Source: Sipunculus nudus
Taxonomy: Eukaryota; Annelida; Sipuncula; Golfingiida; Sipunculidae
NCBI GenBank assembly: GCA_026874595.1
Contig: CM049318.1
Coordinates: 43,072,456 to 43,136,455, forward strand
Direction: 5' to 3'
DNA: 64,000 nt
The position numbers and the translations under genes are program-made. Shown here piece after piece: positions 46,832 through 59,738 of this stretch; position 1 is the first letter of the stretch; every line of letters begins with the position of its first letter. Below the pieces are notes generated by a model. It did not search any database. It was not told where the DNA came from and saw nothing but the letters and a program-made list of their open reading frames with translations.

Positions 46832-47303
46832 CTGTGGTTGGCTTTATATTCGCTAGGCTGAAATTTAGCGATTTCTTAATTCTGAATGTTTAGCGAGGGT
46901 TTTTATTTTCGCGATTGCACCAGAATCTATGAAATCGAAGTACAATAATATTTATATTTATTATAAAATAAAAATAAATCTACAATACCTAACTCATTAC
47001 CGTTATAGTCATTGTATTATAACCTGTATTATAGTCTCATAATCGATGTTTTGAAAATTATCATTAAAATGTTTGTATGAGAAGGTTGCGATAACATCCA
47101 CAGCTTATGTTGTTGATTAATAAACCTTGTTTTCGGAGGTGCGATAACAAATTCATTTGTGCAGAATCTGCAGATGCATCATATCCTCTTGTCTATCCTC
47201 GATAAAAGGGCAGCTTATTCCCGAGGGTTTTATATTCGTAGTTATATCCTATTCGCGAATATCGCGAAAATAAAACCCTCACAAACAAAAAAAGGGACTA
47301 CAG
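46832..47303. mobile_element. MITE family CTGTGGTTGGC, copy 1
   Basis: The left end is TA then CTGTGGTTGGCTT. The right subterminal part CGCGAATATCGCGAAAATAA is shared with copy 2 at 50784-51214, but the right end is mutated (GGGACTACAG) and the outer TA is lost. It is nested in the 2.8-kb TIR element. Confidence 0.7.
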
Positions 47304-47317
47304 GACACCACTTCTTA

Positions 47318-48440
47318 GATTGGTTGATTGATTGATTTTATTCTGACAACCAGTTACATGCATATACAATAAAACATGATATCCTGCCATTCACCGAGGA
47401 TAGCACTAAAACGTTTTAAAACTTATTTCCATAGTGGTCCAGGTGATCAAGTTAGAGCAGGCAAAGTCTATGTACAATAACAAAATATAAATTACAGGAC
47501 AATAATTATGTTTTTCTTAGTTAAAGTTGACAAAATACATAGAATTACCAGAAAGTAGTTTTACTAAAATGGCAGATATTTTGTATACACAATCCAGATA
47601 AAATGACAGATTATTAACATAATATATGACCAGAAATCATTATATCACACATTGATCTCAGAATATATTTACAGAACAAAGAAGAGAAAGAGAGAGAAAA
47701 AAGTATTTGTTATCAAAGATTTTGCTAAAAATACATTCAACAGGGTATTTGACTAGAAATTGTGTAATCACAGATGAAGCTTGCTTTGCATTTTCCAGAA
47801 TATATGACAAAACTTTGTGCAATCACACACAGAGGTGTCACTACATTAAAACCAATATATGAATAGAATTATTTGATCACATATGTATAGGTGAAAGTCC
47901 ATATACAATTTTACATACTATATGACCAGAATTGGTCTAATCACAATTATTTTATAAAACACTATAGGTAATGAGTGCATTATTTTAAGAGATTCCATAC
48001 ATTCATAAAATCATGAAAATTAAGAACTCTCTATACCCAATTTATAATATATGTAACCATTCTCTTCAAGTTTCTGTGCATTTTCCATAAGATGTAGTTT
48101 TATCAACTTACTTAAACTACTGTATGAGTTACTTAACTGAATATTCATTGGTAAATCATTCCATTATTTCATCCCAGTCCAAAGGAATGTCCCAGTATCA
48201 ACCGAACCTAGACCCAGCAATGGTTTAAGCATCCTGTTTCCATAATTTGACATGGTGAGACTTTTGATACAGATTTATAGCTTTGTCTCCAGATCACTAA
48301 AAGAGGGGAATTCATCCCCAACAGAGATGTTGACTGCCATGGTGCGGATTAGCCACTATTAACTATCCTTGATTTCAATCGTTTATAAATGTTAAGCCCT
48401 GATGGGCCACCACTTCTGTTATTTTATTACATTCGTTAAT
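47318..48440 (-). pseudogene. Possible degenerate LINE 3' region
   Basis: On the minus strand a fragment near 48060-48260 reads DTGTFLWTGMK, a stop, WNDLPMNIQLSNSYSSLSKL. This is like the W-N-x-L-P segment at the C-terminus of many LINE ORFs, though other protein families share it. The far end (47325-47345) is a run of ATCAATCA units, which could be a LINE tail. The evidence is weak and rests on one motif plus the tail. Confidence 0.35.
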
Positions 48441-49515
48441 CCATGACTTGTGAAGAAAGTTGCAAGACATACATATATTCAGTATGTACACAATCACTAG
48501 AAACTCATAATCTGCTCTCTTAATATTAGCGGTACAAAAATTATGAAATCATTGGGTTAACTGATTGCCAAACCATGAAGCTAATAAATACCCACAATAA
48601 TATCAATGGATCATCAAAGGCGTTCAGAGGGGTCAAGTGCAAAACAAACACAAAATCAATATTGTGTACACTGCATTAATCATCTGACCTTGTGAGTCAA
48701 TAATATGCAAATACCTGCTTATAAAAAACATGTAGTGTAGGTGTATGTATTCCAGTGAATACGAATACATTTTTTGCCTATTATTTGATTAATACTACAT
48801 GCAATGTGATGCTGCATTTTTGTGTTTTCATTTTCCAGGTTAAAATCAAACCCAGTTAACTGTTTTGTTTTTAAATTCAGCAACACTTTACTAACTATTG
48901 GGCTAAAAAATAAAAGGTATGGTTCTCAGGCACCGCCAGCGTCAGTTTTAAACCCCTGCATCAAAAATTTTTAATTTGATATTAAATAGAAATTTACCAA
49001 TTTTGGGCTCCTGCTGCTCGGACATTTCTTTCAAGAAGATAAAATCATACAATTTTGATAAAATCTCCTTTGTTATGTACTGCTTTTACTTTTTAGCAAA
49101 ATAAATCTGTTATTATCTTGTTTTCTCATATCATTTGACATTTTAATCGAAACATACAAAAACAATAAAAATAAAAAAAAATGCCCGTCCGCATTGATTT
49201 CTGATAAAAGTCACTGAGAACCAAACCTTATTTTTTGGCCTTACTACTAGGTCTTGAATGTCACAAGCTAGGCAGCTGACACTTAAAGATATCGGTTAAA
49301 GCAGGGTCAGTTGCGCAGTGGCTGGAGTGTGGACTGTCTGGGCAGCCGACATTGTCTGACACTCCACAGGCGACATTGTCGGCTGCCTAGACACTTCCTA
49401 AATATTATGCTTATAACTTCCACATATATTTAAAACTCCACCTCACTCATACCCGCACACTCCTTCAAACAGAAACAAACAGGCTATACGCTTTATACAC
49501 ATTTGATAAAATAAA

Positions 49516-49765
49516 CTAGACGACCATAGGTCGAGCGCTTGCCGGAAGTTGAAATGACAGACGGTACAAACTGTTGGTTTTCTATCAAATGAGTGACTTT
49601 TAGAGTGATTGATGAAAAGTTGGGCCTGTTGAATGACATATATCACACAGAAGAATATGAAAGCAGGAGTAGCTGAAAACAACCGACAAACAGACAGACA
49701 CACTGACACATCTGAGATAACAGATGACAAGATTATCATATAAGAAGGTTCCCTACCCAGTGATA
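49516..49765 (-). mobile_element. Helitron-like element, second copy (3' end)
   Basis: Read on the minus strand, the end is TTCCGGCAAGCGC, then hairpin CGACC-TAT-GGTCG, then TCTAG and a host T. It is the same family terminus as at 46161-46192. The 5' boundary is unclear. Confidence 0.65.
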
Positions 49766-49940
49766 TCACCTTGCAGTGGTGGTAGGGCTTGAGTGCCCGC
49801 ATGATCCTAGGGGCTATGTTGGCCGGGGCCCCAAACCCCTAGCAGGTCAAACCAGGCCTAGGGGAAGGGCCAGACCAAGGATATCAGTGGCGGTTCCAAA
49901 GGGGGAGCTTTTGGGGCTGAACCCCCCCCCCCCCCCCAAG
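49766..49940 (+). other. Compound repeat fragment with a hAT-like end
   Basis: A GC-rich segment (GGGGCTATGTTGGCCGGGGC, CAAACCCCTAGCAGGTC) resembles the 5' part of some LINE families by memory only. At 49886 CAGTGGCGGTTCC looks like a hAT terminus, followed by a C tract at 49922-49937. Confidence 0.35.
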
Positions 49941-50783
49941 CTTGAAACATTGTTATCATTTTTTATCAGAGAAAATTTTCTTTACATTATTTTCAGTTGC
50001 CGTCATACAAATTTAACCCTTTCAACTGAAAAACAAAAGTTTTATGGAAGATTTATTATCGAATACAAATATATAAATTGCCAAATAAATATGTAAACGA
50101 TAATGCATAAAAATGCGAACGAAAGAGATGCATTTTATAATTCAGACATATATATAAGAGATTTGACTTTTGAACGTACAAAAGCATGTTATACTTACAG
50201 ACTAATGAAACAACTACACACATGGAAAGGTAATTTAAGCTATACCACTTATTCAAAATAAACGCTGGTGAGTAATATCTTATAAAATAGTTAGAGAATA
50301 ATATTCAATCATGAGTTTTTCTTTTGCCTTTTTCAAAGATGTTTAATACACTTAAATGTTTAGATATAGTTGTGTCTTTATTTTATGACTGATCAATTAT
50401 TTGAGATTAAATAATGTCTGAATTTTTACATCGTTGGCCACTTGTGCTCACATCTTATGTTCATCTCTATACGATACCTTAACAAGTCCTACAGGCCTAA
50501 TGCGAAACTGTGCAATGAGATTTCACCAGGTATAATGCTTCAATGCTGGACCATTACTTTTCAAGAACATGTGTAACATGTATATGAACAATGCAAGTAC
50601 TAAAAACTTAGAACAAGAAACAATTAAACAAACATCACTGCTGCAATTCTGGCTTAGGTGCACACAACACAAAAACCAGAATATGGGTAGTCAACAAGGG
50701 ACTACGTGTATCCGCCAAAAGGAAAAGGTGAAGTGAGGCATGGACTAAGTGGCAAGGGGAAATAGAGTGAGGTGTGCTGCATA
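49941..50783. other. Unassigned spacer
   Basis: AT-rich, with no recognisable gene or repeat. Confidence 0.4.
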
Positions 50784-51214
50784 CTGTGGTTGGCTTCATA
50801 TTCGCGAGGCTGAAATTTCGCGTTTTCTCCATTTTTAATGTTTCGCAAGGATGTCATTTTCGCGATCTCACCAGAACCTATATCAAATCTTTGGTAAAGC
50901 CATTGCTGTGTGTATTATAATTTGAGAATAATTCATGAGCTTGTGATATTCTCCTCATATAAGGATGGACCCGTACACACAGCACAGGTTCTTCAGTTCA
51001 AATTTAAGGGAATGTTTTCCCTATACCTGCATGGATGTAACTTATATTAAGATTTCTCACTGTTCTAACCTATTCCTATTCAAGGATTGGCTACACTTAA
51101 TCAGAAGGACACACTCAATTGGTCAATTATTCTCGAGGGTGTCATTTTCGCGATTATTTCCCATTCGCGAATATCGCGAAATTAAAACCCTCGCGAACAA
51201 AAAGGCAACCACAG
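50784..51214. mobile_element. MITE family CTGTGGTTGGC, copy 2 (complete)
   Basis: The ends are CTGTGGTTGGCTTCATATTC and AAAAGGCAACCACAG, with TA on both sides (50782-50783 and 51215-51216). Subterminal sequences are rich in TTCGCGAA-type palindromes. The length is 431 bp. No protein is encoded, and it is probably a Tc1/mariner-related MITE. Confidence 0.82.
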
Positions 51215-51224
51215 TAATAGCCTG

Positions 51225-52340
51225 GATGTCTGCAGCCGAAATGTGTATGTAGGTGGCGCCACCTACCACGGAATCCAGAAAGTTGTCCAAGATGTATTAA
51301 CATGCAAAATTTTAGGCAGATAAGTCAAACCACTACTGTGATATGAGTGATTTTAGCCCATGGCAGACAAACAGACGGACGCTATTCAAAAATGGTGGCA
51401 GGTGGCGCCACCAATTTTGTGTATGATTAAGAGATATGTGAGATCTATACACATGCAAAATTTTGGGGGGATATGTCAAACCAGTCCTGATTTATATAAG
51501 CCTGAATGTCTGCAGCGTATACATAAATATAGGTGGCTCCACCTGCCACAAAATCGAGAAAGCTATCAAAGATGTATAAACATGCAAAATTTTAGGCAGA
51601 TAAGTCACACCACTACTGAGATATGAGTGATTTTAGCCCACGGCAGACATACAGACGGACACTGTGCAAAAATGGTGGCAGGTGGCGCCACCAATTTTGT
51701 GTATAATTAAGAGCTATGTGAGATCTATAAACATGCAAAATTTTTGCCTAATCGGTCAAATGGCTCCTGAGATATGAGCTTGGATGTCTGCAGCGTAAAT
51801 TTGAATGTAGGTGGCGCCACCTGTCATAAAATCAAGAAAGCTGTCAAGGATGTATAAACGTGCAAAATTTCAGGTGGATAAGTCAAACAACTGCCGAGAT
51901 ATGATGATTTTATCCCAAGGCAGATGAACAGATGGAAGCTGTGCTAAAATGGTTGCAGGTGGCGCAACCAGTTTTGCGTATGATAAAGAGCTATTGGAGA
52001 TCTATACACATGCAAAATTTTGGCCCACCTGGTCAAACGGTTCCCGAGATATGAGCTTGGATTCCTGCAGCTTAAACGTGAATGTAGGTGGCGCCACCTG
52101 TCATAAAATCAAGAAAGCTGTCCAGGATGTTTACACATGCAAAATATCAGGTGGATAAGTCCAACCAATGCAGAGATATGAGTGTTTTTATCCCAAGGCA
52201 GATGAACAGATGAACGCTGTGCAAAAATGGTTACAGGTGGCGCAACCATTTTAGTGTATGTTATAACGCTTTCCAAGGGCTACGTTTGAGCAAAATCTTT
52301 AGCCTTATCAGTCAAACGGTTCCCGATATATCTTGGTTTA
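51225..52340 (+). repeat. 278-bp tandem repeat with GGTGGCGCCACC palindromes
   Basis: Units start with GGATGTCTGCAGC-like sequence at about 51225, 51506, 51781 and 52060. Each holds AGGTGGCGCCACCT and, half a unit later, a second palindrome, together with ACATGCAAAATTTTAGGC and an ACAGACGGACG motif. Confidence 0.85.
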
Positions 52341-54840
52341 TGTGTGGGAACAGACGCACAAATGGACACTAAGCAGAGAGGAAAGGTCAGAGGTCAACCA
52401 AAAGTGAGGGCGCAGCAGTTCATATGTGACTGATCAGATTTCCGAATTTTTAAAAATTCTGCCCAGTGGTTATGGAGGAGTTCTCCGGAAACCTATGTTG
52501 TGATGGCGGCAGCGTCTGCATCCAACTGAAAACATAGTATCCGCAAAACTCTGTTTTGGCGGATACAATGATTGTAGCTGGCACCACCAGTGTTATATAC
52601 AACGAAGAGATATATACATATGCCCAATGTCAGACTAATATGTCAAACCTCGCCTGTGAAATAAGCAGGGACATACACTGTGCAAAAATTATTGTAGGTG
52701 GCGCCACCAGTCTTGTACACTATAAAGCTACCCGATATGTATAAACATGCCCAATTTTAGCCTGATGTATCAATTTCCTCTGTAGAAATAAGCAGGCGCA
52801 TACACTGCAAAAGTCAATGTAAGTGGCACCACCTGTCTTGTAAATGAGAATACCATCAAAGACGCATAGACAGGTCAAAATATCAGTCCAATACATCAAA
52901 CTTCCCCAGAGTTTGATGCACTGGGCTTACAAGGCTTAGGTGAGTAAGGCAGTTGCCCCCGAGTGACCTGTGACAAATTGCTGCCTCAAGCTACTGCACT
53001 GAGTGAACTATTGACCTGCACCTGGCTAGACAGAGTGAACTTTTGACCTGTACCTGGCTGCACTGAGTGAACTCTTGACCTGTTGCATAATCTGACAAAG
53101 TTGGCAGTCTGCCAAAGCTATAAATAGATCCAGGCTGAACTTTGGTGCCAAATATGATGCAGTGAGCAATCTGCCAAAGCTATAAATAGAATGCAGCTAC
53201 TGCACTGAGTGAACTCTTGACCTATATCTGGCTGCACTTCTTCCAATCCTGGCACTGTGCCAAAACCATTTATAGAGCTGACATCATCTTGGCTAATGGC
53301 CAACATCAAGGCACTGGCAATCTGCCAATGGCAAACCAAGTGCTGCCATCTGTACACAAAAGTGGTCCCTACTTGAAATAACTTTGAAATTTATTTTCCC
53401 AATACAAAATGCTTTTCAGCTGACTTTTTTTTATAAAAAAAAGAAATCAGGAATGTATGTAAATTATTACGGATGCATACTGAATGCAAAATTAAAATAA
53501 AGATATATCTCATTGATGGCAAATTCTTGAATTAAGTTGAGTAGGGATACCAATAATTTATAATCTACGTACAGTTGTCTTTATATAGCCACATAGAGCT
53601 GAATATCCATGATTGTAACATTGCCTGGTATGATAAATAACTAAAATCATAAATCTAAATTTTTAAAAAAATTTTATAAAACTTTCTTGTGAATATTAAC
53701 CAAAGATAACCTGAAATCTAAATGTCTAGTGGCTTGATGTAATAGATGCTGATAAACTGGTGCCAGGATAGATGTAACAGCATCACACAGCTAACATATA
53801 TGGTAAAATGACTCAATTCAATCTCCATAATTCAGCCAAAATCATTCATGTGGAACCATTAATGACAATTATTATAAGAATTATTGTAGAGATTATTCTT
53901 GTAAAATATTTAACAAACTGGCTTCAGTGACACCAGTCGAAAAACGTTTTGCAGGTTTATAACTCATACAGGAAGATACAGCAAACTGGCTAAGTTCAGC
54001 TTCCCGTAACTCAGCCAAAAAGCACTGAACCAAAACCATTTGAACAAACTTGAATTATCATCATCTGAGGATAATTAAGGTGTGAGATTTAAGAATTTGG
54101 CCCAGTGGTTTTTGAGAAGAAGATCTTTGTAGCCACTGAGCTAACATGGGCTGATACAGCATATGACTAGATTCAGCTTCCCATAACTTAGCCAAAAGTC
54201 ACTGAAAAGAGACCATTTGAACAAACTTCAGAAAGCACTACCCTAGAATCATTTCTGTGCGATATTAAACATTTTGGCCATATGGTTTCAGAGAAGAAGT
54301 TTTTTGTAGCCCTCAGTGTGATACAGGCACTGATGACCCCGTACAAAAAAGGCCGATGCAGGTGGCGCCACCAATACCTCAATTTCAGATATGACCTATG
54401 TGACCAACATAAAATTTGGTGATGATAGCTCCAGCCGTTTCTGAGATTTAAATTTTAATATGCTTTTTTGCAAAGTTAACAAAGTTCAACCTCCTGTAAC
54501 TCGGCCAAAAATCTCCAAACTAGAACCATTCGAACAAACTTGAGAAAGATTGTTCTAGGGATCATTTCTGTAAAATATTGGACAATTTGGCTGGACAGTT
54601 TCGGAGAAGAAAATTTTTAAAGCTTTTTTAGCTTTTTCCCTATAAAATCTAAGAAAATGCAGTTAGAAAAAAATAAACAAAATCCGATATAGTTTTTTGG
54701 ATGACTGATTATTTGCAAGAAATTTTTATGATGCTAGCTCCTGCCGTTTTTGAGATAGCTATGGTTAACGTACAGTCGACGCACGACACACGACGTACGA
54801 CGGACGACGCCGCACCATCGCATAAGCTCACAGGTTTGCT
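52341..54840 (+). repeat. Diverged continuation of the dispersed repeat family
   Basis: GGTGGCGCCACC recurs at 52698 and 54361. Short TGAACTCTTGACCTG repeats lie at 52995-53240. Four diverged blocks with CTGAACCAAAACCATTTGAA-like sequence and TGGTTTTTGAGAAGAAG lie at 53820-54620. The end at 54775-54830 is an ACGACGGACGACG-rich stretch followed by CATCGCATAAGCTCACAGG. Confidence 0.6.
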
Positions 54841-55328
54841 AAAAAGGGATTATTAATTTAGTCTTATTTTTATTTATAAATCGGTTGATAAAAAAAATAA
54901 TGTCCAGATCATTTATTCTTTTGCTATGAATTCCGCATTCTAACTGCTTGCACCAGAAAAGTCTTATTTGCTGAGTTAATTATAGCCCTGTGAAGCAAGG
55001 TTTAGCATCTAATTATCGACATTGGTTGATTCGTCTGATAGCAGCTGTATTCAACAGTTATTGACGGACTTATGAGGAGAGCCAGAAGAAAAAAAAATCC
55101 AAAATAATTTAGAGTTTACCTGGATCACAATAATATTTTTTTATTTAAAAGATGCTTTACTGTTGTGAAAAAAGGCAATAAAAAGACCGTCTGCATTTTT
55201 TGGTTTAGGGGAATCTTTAATTGAATATAATTTTCCGAAAGGGGCTAGCAGACCGGTTATGCAAAATCGAATTGGTGAACTTACCCCACATTTTTTTAAA
55301 TTAATATAATCCTCGCGCTATAAATTGT
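54841..55328. other. Unassigned AT-rich spacer
   Basis: No gene or element end is recognised before the solo LTR. Confidence 0.4.
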
Positions 55329-56176
55329 TGTTACAGGTGTATCTTTTAATGTGGTACATGTGTCTGTAGGCATTCAATTTCGTGTCAAGCGCAAACCCTG
55401 TGCGCTGCTATAAATAACCGCACCTGCTGAACTTTCGCGGAGTGTAGAAACACAGCGCTCATACTAATCTGGAACTTTCTGGGCAGGTCGCGCTCTATGA
55501 GCGCGTGTCTTGTAATGTTCTTTGGGCGTTTGTATTATGTGTTGTTGAGTTCTTTGGGATCGTTCGTGAAATAGAAGTTTCTAGAATTTTCGGATGAAAA
55601 AGTTATAAATAGGGGCTGTGCTTTCGAGCCGGGGGAAAGAAATATCCCAGAGTGTGAGTCAGTTTCGGATCTATCCGATAATTGCAGAAGTGTCAGGGAT
55701 TCTAAGAACTCTATGCAGATTTAGTGCGGCTTGTCTCCAGGTTGCTTTTGGGATTATTTCAAGAACTTCACTTTTGGATTACAACAGATTGATTTTGTAA
55801 TTGAATTGGACTTTATTCTCTGAGAAGATTTATGTGAACTGTTCATCTGGATTATAAGTTTTAAAGGACTTGTTGTCGCTGTAACAGTGGTGGTATCCAT
55901 GTACTTTACACTTTATTTATTATACTGTGTAAATGTATTGATTTACTGTTATACTGTTGTTATACTGTGCAATTGTATTGATTTTATGTTTTGTAATGTT
56001 AGGGTTGTTTTAAGAATAAATTATAATTATTTGTTAACAAAAACCACTGTTTTCTTTATTCATTCCCCAAAACATTTCACGCTGCCTAGTGTTACAGAAT
56101 CTGTTTTTTATCTCCATAACAAAATATATGCTCGTCACGACTACGTGACCTGTTGTTATTAGGTTTTGTAACGCTG
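55329..56176 (+). mobile_element. Solo LTR of the Gmr1-like family
   Basis: It starts TGTTACAGGTGTATCTTTTA and ends TTAGGTTTTGTAACG, collinear with the LTRs at 7095-7923 and 12677-13485 through most of its length, for example AAAACCACTG, CATTTCACGCTGCCTAGTG and TTACAGAATCTG. TATAAATA at 55604-55611 is a good TATA box and AATAAA occurs near 56014. No primer-binding site follows and no purine tract precedes. Flanks TTGT and CTGT match at three of four bases, consistent with a decayed duplication. Confidence 0.88.
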
Positions 56177-56377
56177 TAAATTCAATAAATAAAAATACAC
56201 ATTATATGAATTGTCTGACGTAAAATCTGCATTTACGTTTTTCTCAACTTTGTTCATGAGTTTCCAGTTGTAAACTGTGTCTCGGGAAAATATTATAAGT
56301 TGGACATCTGTACCAATTTACAACTATTTCACAATTTACAAATTGTCAGAGCATATACGAAGTGGAAAATGCAATAG

Positions 56378-56378
56378 G

Positions 56379-56438
<60 letters not shown>
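56378..56438. repeat. (TA)n microsatellite
   Basis: About 29 TA units. Confidence 0.95.
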
Positions 56439-56440
<2 letters not shown>

Positions 56441-56746
56441 CCGTGAAGTCATGTTTTGATAGTTTCCAGTCTGCAAATTATTTAATGTTAGATTGAAATG
56501 AGACTAAATGTTTACAAGAGATTAAATGTGGTACTGGCCATCTATTACCTCTTTCTCTCATCCATCATGAACAGTTGATTTGGTTAAAATCATTATTCTG
56601 AAGTTTATGAATAGAAAAAGGGCAGTTTTTCGTTTTTTTTAACCGGCAGAGAATTCTGTTTTTATAGGTATAAAGTGACTTAAATTCATATAACGTATCC
56701 AACGATTCACACAGTATAATCTTTTGATCATCAGAAGTTTACACTG

Positions 56747-56747
<1 letters not shown>

Positions 56748-56798
<51 letters not shown>

Positions 56799-56904
56799 GT
56801 GTATATATATATATGTATATATATGTGTATATATATATATGTATATATATGTGTATATATATATATAAAGATAAATGTCTATGGCAAGTGCCTGCGCCTA
56901 AATA

Positions 56905-56949
<45 letters not shown>
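56748..56949. repeat. (TA)n / (TATATG)n microsatellite
   Basis: Two TA blocks (56748-56872 and 56903-56949) are separated by a short unique segment. The first is interspersed with GTATATATGTG. Confidence 0.92.
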
Positions 56950-56952
<3 letters not shown>

Positions 56953-57039
56953 AATGCAAAGTATCTACTAGCCCCCCCCCCCCAATTTGCAAAATCCTTG
57001 ATCCGCCCCTGGATATCTTAGCAGTTTCTTCAGCTTCGG

Positions 57040-59738
57040 ATTGGGTAGGTACAATCTCCAGCTACGAGAAACTGGACACACATCAGGGAGACTGAACTCG
57101 TCAGCTGTTAGAGGCCACCAGTCTAGGAGAAGGAAATTCCAAACTCAAACCATGAACAGCGCTGAAGTCGTAATGTGTTGGCTAAATAGGGGGCAGACCT
57201 TCTGCAAGGTCATACATGCAGGAGAAAACAAGAAACTACGCATTCTACTTCCGACATGACAAAGCCAGGCGACATGAGGGAGGAACTCTAACCCTTGTCT
57301 GTAACCAATCCTTGCGACGGAGATCAGAAGGAGACAATGAATATCTTGCTGTAAAAGTGGTCCTCCATGGGAGAGATGTACAGTCATCAACTGCTACTGC
57401 AATCCAGACAAAGACCTGCAACTTCACACTTCTCCCATTGACCAATCAGAACCTGCATATCACTGTTGACTTTAATGCCCACTCCCTAGGTAGGGGATAC
57501 ACTGACCTAAGCACCAGAGGAGGACAGATTGGAGACTGGATGATCGAAAACAATCTCATCCTAATAAATGGACCAGACGACCAACCCACATTTCTCTCCC
57601 GTGCGTGGAAAACCACAAGTACCCCTGACCTTGCAGTTGCAACAGAGGACATCCAGAAGACATGCAACTGGGAAATCATGACCCATCATGGAGGTTGGGA
57701 TCACAGGGCTATCCTAATGAAGTTTTCTCTGGCGGAGAAGCCCGCCCCTCAGAGGAAAGAACCCCGCAGGAATTACAAAGGTAGACTGGTCCAATTTTCA
57801 CAACTTAACCAATGAGCTCTGTGGAAAAAACATAAACAACAGCAGGGACATCAACACCAATGTACAGCATGTAACTCACTCCATACTACAGGCAGCAAAG
57901 CAGAGCATACCAAGAGGCAGAAGAAAAGACTACATGCCCTTCTGGAGTGACCACCTTCAGAAGCTACATGACCAACTAACAGTAGCCAGAGAACGACCTG
58001 AGCAATCTCCGACCACAGAAAACATCATTCTTTTCAACATGACAAGAAAGAGATTTGATGAAGAAAAGACAAAGGAAATCGGCAAATGATTAAGTAAAAA
58101 AACCTGGTTCACTTAACATGGAAAAGGACACCCCAAGAGCCTTTCTCCTGAAAGACGGCAACCAAATTTACACCAGGAAGAAGGCAGCCTTCCTGCTTGC
58201 AAACAGCTTTCAAGAGGATAGCCTCCTTAATGTCCCAAGAGAGAAAACAGCAGGCGTCAGATCAAAGATCAAGGAACAGCACAAGAAGCAAACACCAACT
58301 CCCAGCATGACTTCTGACTTCTCCATCCATGAGATAAACAGTGCTCAAGAGTAAGAAGTCCCCCAGGCAAAGATGGAATCACTAATGAAATGATCCGCCA
58401 CCTTGGGGGATATGCAAAGCATAAGCTATTAGATGTCTACAACCAATCTTGGAATTCAGGGGTATTTCCAACCAGTATGAAGGTGGCCATTATAATCCGG
58501 ATCCTAAAGAAATGAAAAGACAGTCACAGCAAAAACAGTTACCGCCCCATCAGCCTCTTGGGCTGCTTCGGTAAAAAAAAAACGGAGCGTACGGTCAACA
58601 AACGTCTCCAGGAACAGTTGGAAACTCATCTCATCCACTTAGTCAGGCTTCAGGAAGAACTGAAGCACAGATAACTCTGATCAGCCAGGAAATTGAAAAT
58701 GGTTTCCAGCAGAAAATGAAGACTCTGGCTGTCTTCATGACCTCAGCAAGGCCTTTGACAAGGTATGGAAAGAGGGTCTCCTTCTCAAACGTCTCCAAAA
58801 AAGAGTCTGTGGTAAAATGTACTCATGGATCCAAAGCTACCTCTTCAAGAGATCAGCACGAGTTAAACTTAAAGGACAGACCAGCACACGAGTAAAGATC
58901 AGGGAAGTTGTTCCACAGGATGGGGTCATCTCACCAACCCTCTTCATAATCTTCATAGATGACATACCAGCTGTCAGTCCACACTCCAGAAGCACTGCAT
59001 GCAGACGACCTGATCATATGGACCAAGGCCAAAAAGATTTCCACCACAGCCCTCAGGATGCAAGAAGCTATGAACCACATCTCAGACTGGGCCAGAGAGT
59101 GGCTTGTCACAATCAATAGAACCAAAACTGAGACCACGTGTTTTTCCCTCTCACTCTCAATATTAATGGACAAGAAATCCCCTAGCAAGACACTCCAACC
59201 TACCTAGGGGTAAGATTTGTCAGAAAACTCACCTGCTCTCCACACATAAATATCATGCACAGCAAAGCCATAAAGAAAATGGCCTTAATGAAGAAATTTG
59301 CAGGGACCAAATGGGGAGCAAACATGACAATTTTAACACATGTTTAAACAGCAACAATCAGGCCACACATGGAATATGCTTCCAATGCCTGGTCGACTGC
59401 TGCTAAAACTAACTTGGGCCACCTGACTACCTTCACATCTTCTACACCTACACCTCGCCGCCGCCACCAAGAACAGACCAAAGAGACAGGACACCAACCA
59501 TTTGATAAAAATCCTCCAAAGGAAACACATGCATCATCTACCAGCTAGCAACCAATCTCTAGAAATTCTCAAAGATTTGGAAGATCTTCAAACATTTACC
59601 CGAACCATCATTCTTGACATCCCAAGCATTAGAACCAAGAAGAGCCACATGGAGGAGAAATTGAAGTCATTGACCCTGGAAACTCTTGATACAAATTACC
59701 CACCTATCATCCGGGCAAGAGCATACACAGAAGGGTAA
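57040..59738 (+). pseudogene. Degenerate LINE (endonuclease and reverse transcriptase)
   Basis: The APE endonuclease lies at 57180-57815: VDFNAHSLGRGYTD (normally GDFNAHS), TFLSRAWKTTSTPDLAVA and GGWDHRAILM, where WDH replaces the catalytic SDH. After breaks, RT blocks follow: SPPGKDGITNEMIRHLGG near 58350, NSYRPISLLGCFGK near 58540, QDGVISPTLFIIFIDDI near 58925 (motif B) and HADDLIIWTKAKK near 59000 (catalytic ADD), then WAREWLVTINRTKTET. Stops and frameshifts occur throughout, and motif A (GLQGMERG-like region near 58755) is garbled. It is a different family from the intact LINE downstream. The role would have been target-primed retrotransposition. Confidence 0.85.

Larger units (their letters stand above)
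46626..49451. mobile_element. 2.8-kb element with TIRs of about 110 bp
   Basis: The left arm 46626-46733 (TATGAGTGAGGTGGAG, AAATATATGTG, CGACAATGTCGG, GTCAGACAATGTC) pairs with 49345-49451 in reverse complement. The arms contain short GACAATGTC palindromes of their own. The interior holds a MITE and a possible LINE 3' remnant but no transposase. The exact ends are uncertain by a few bases. Confidence 0.7.
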
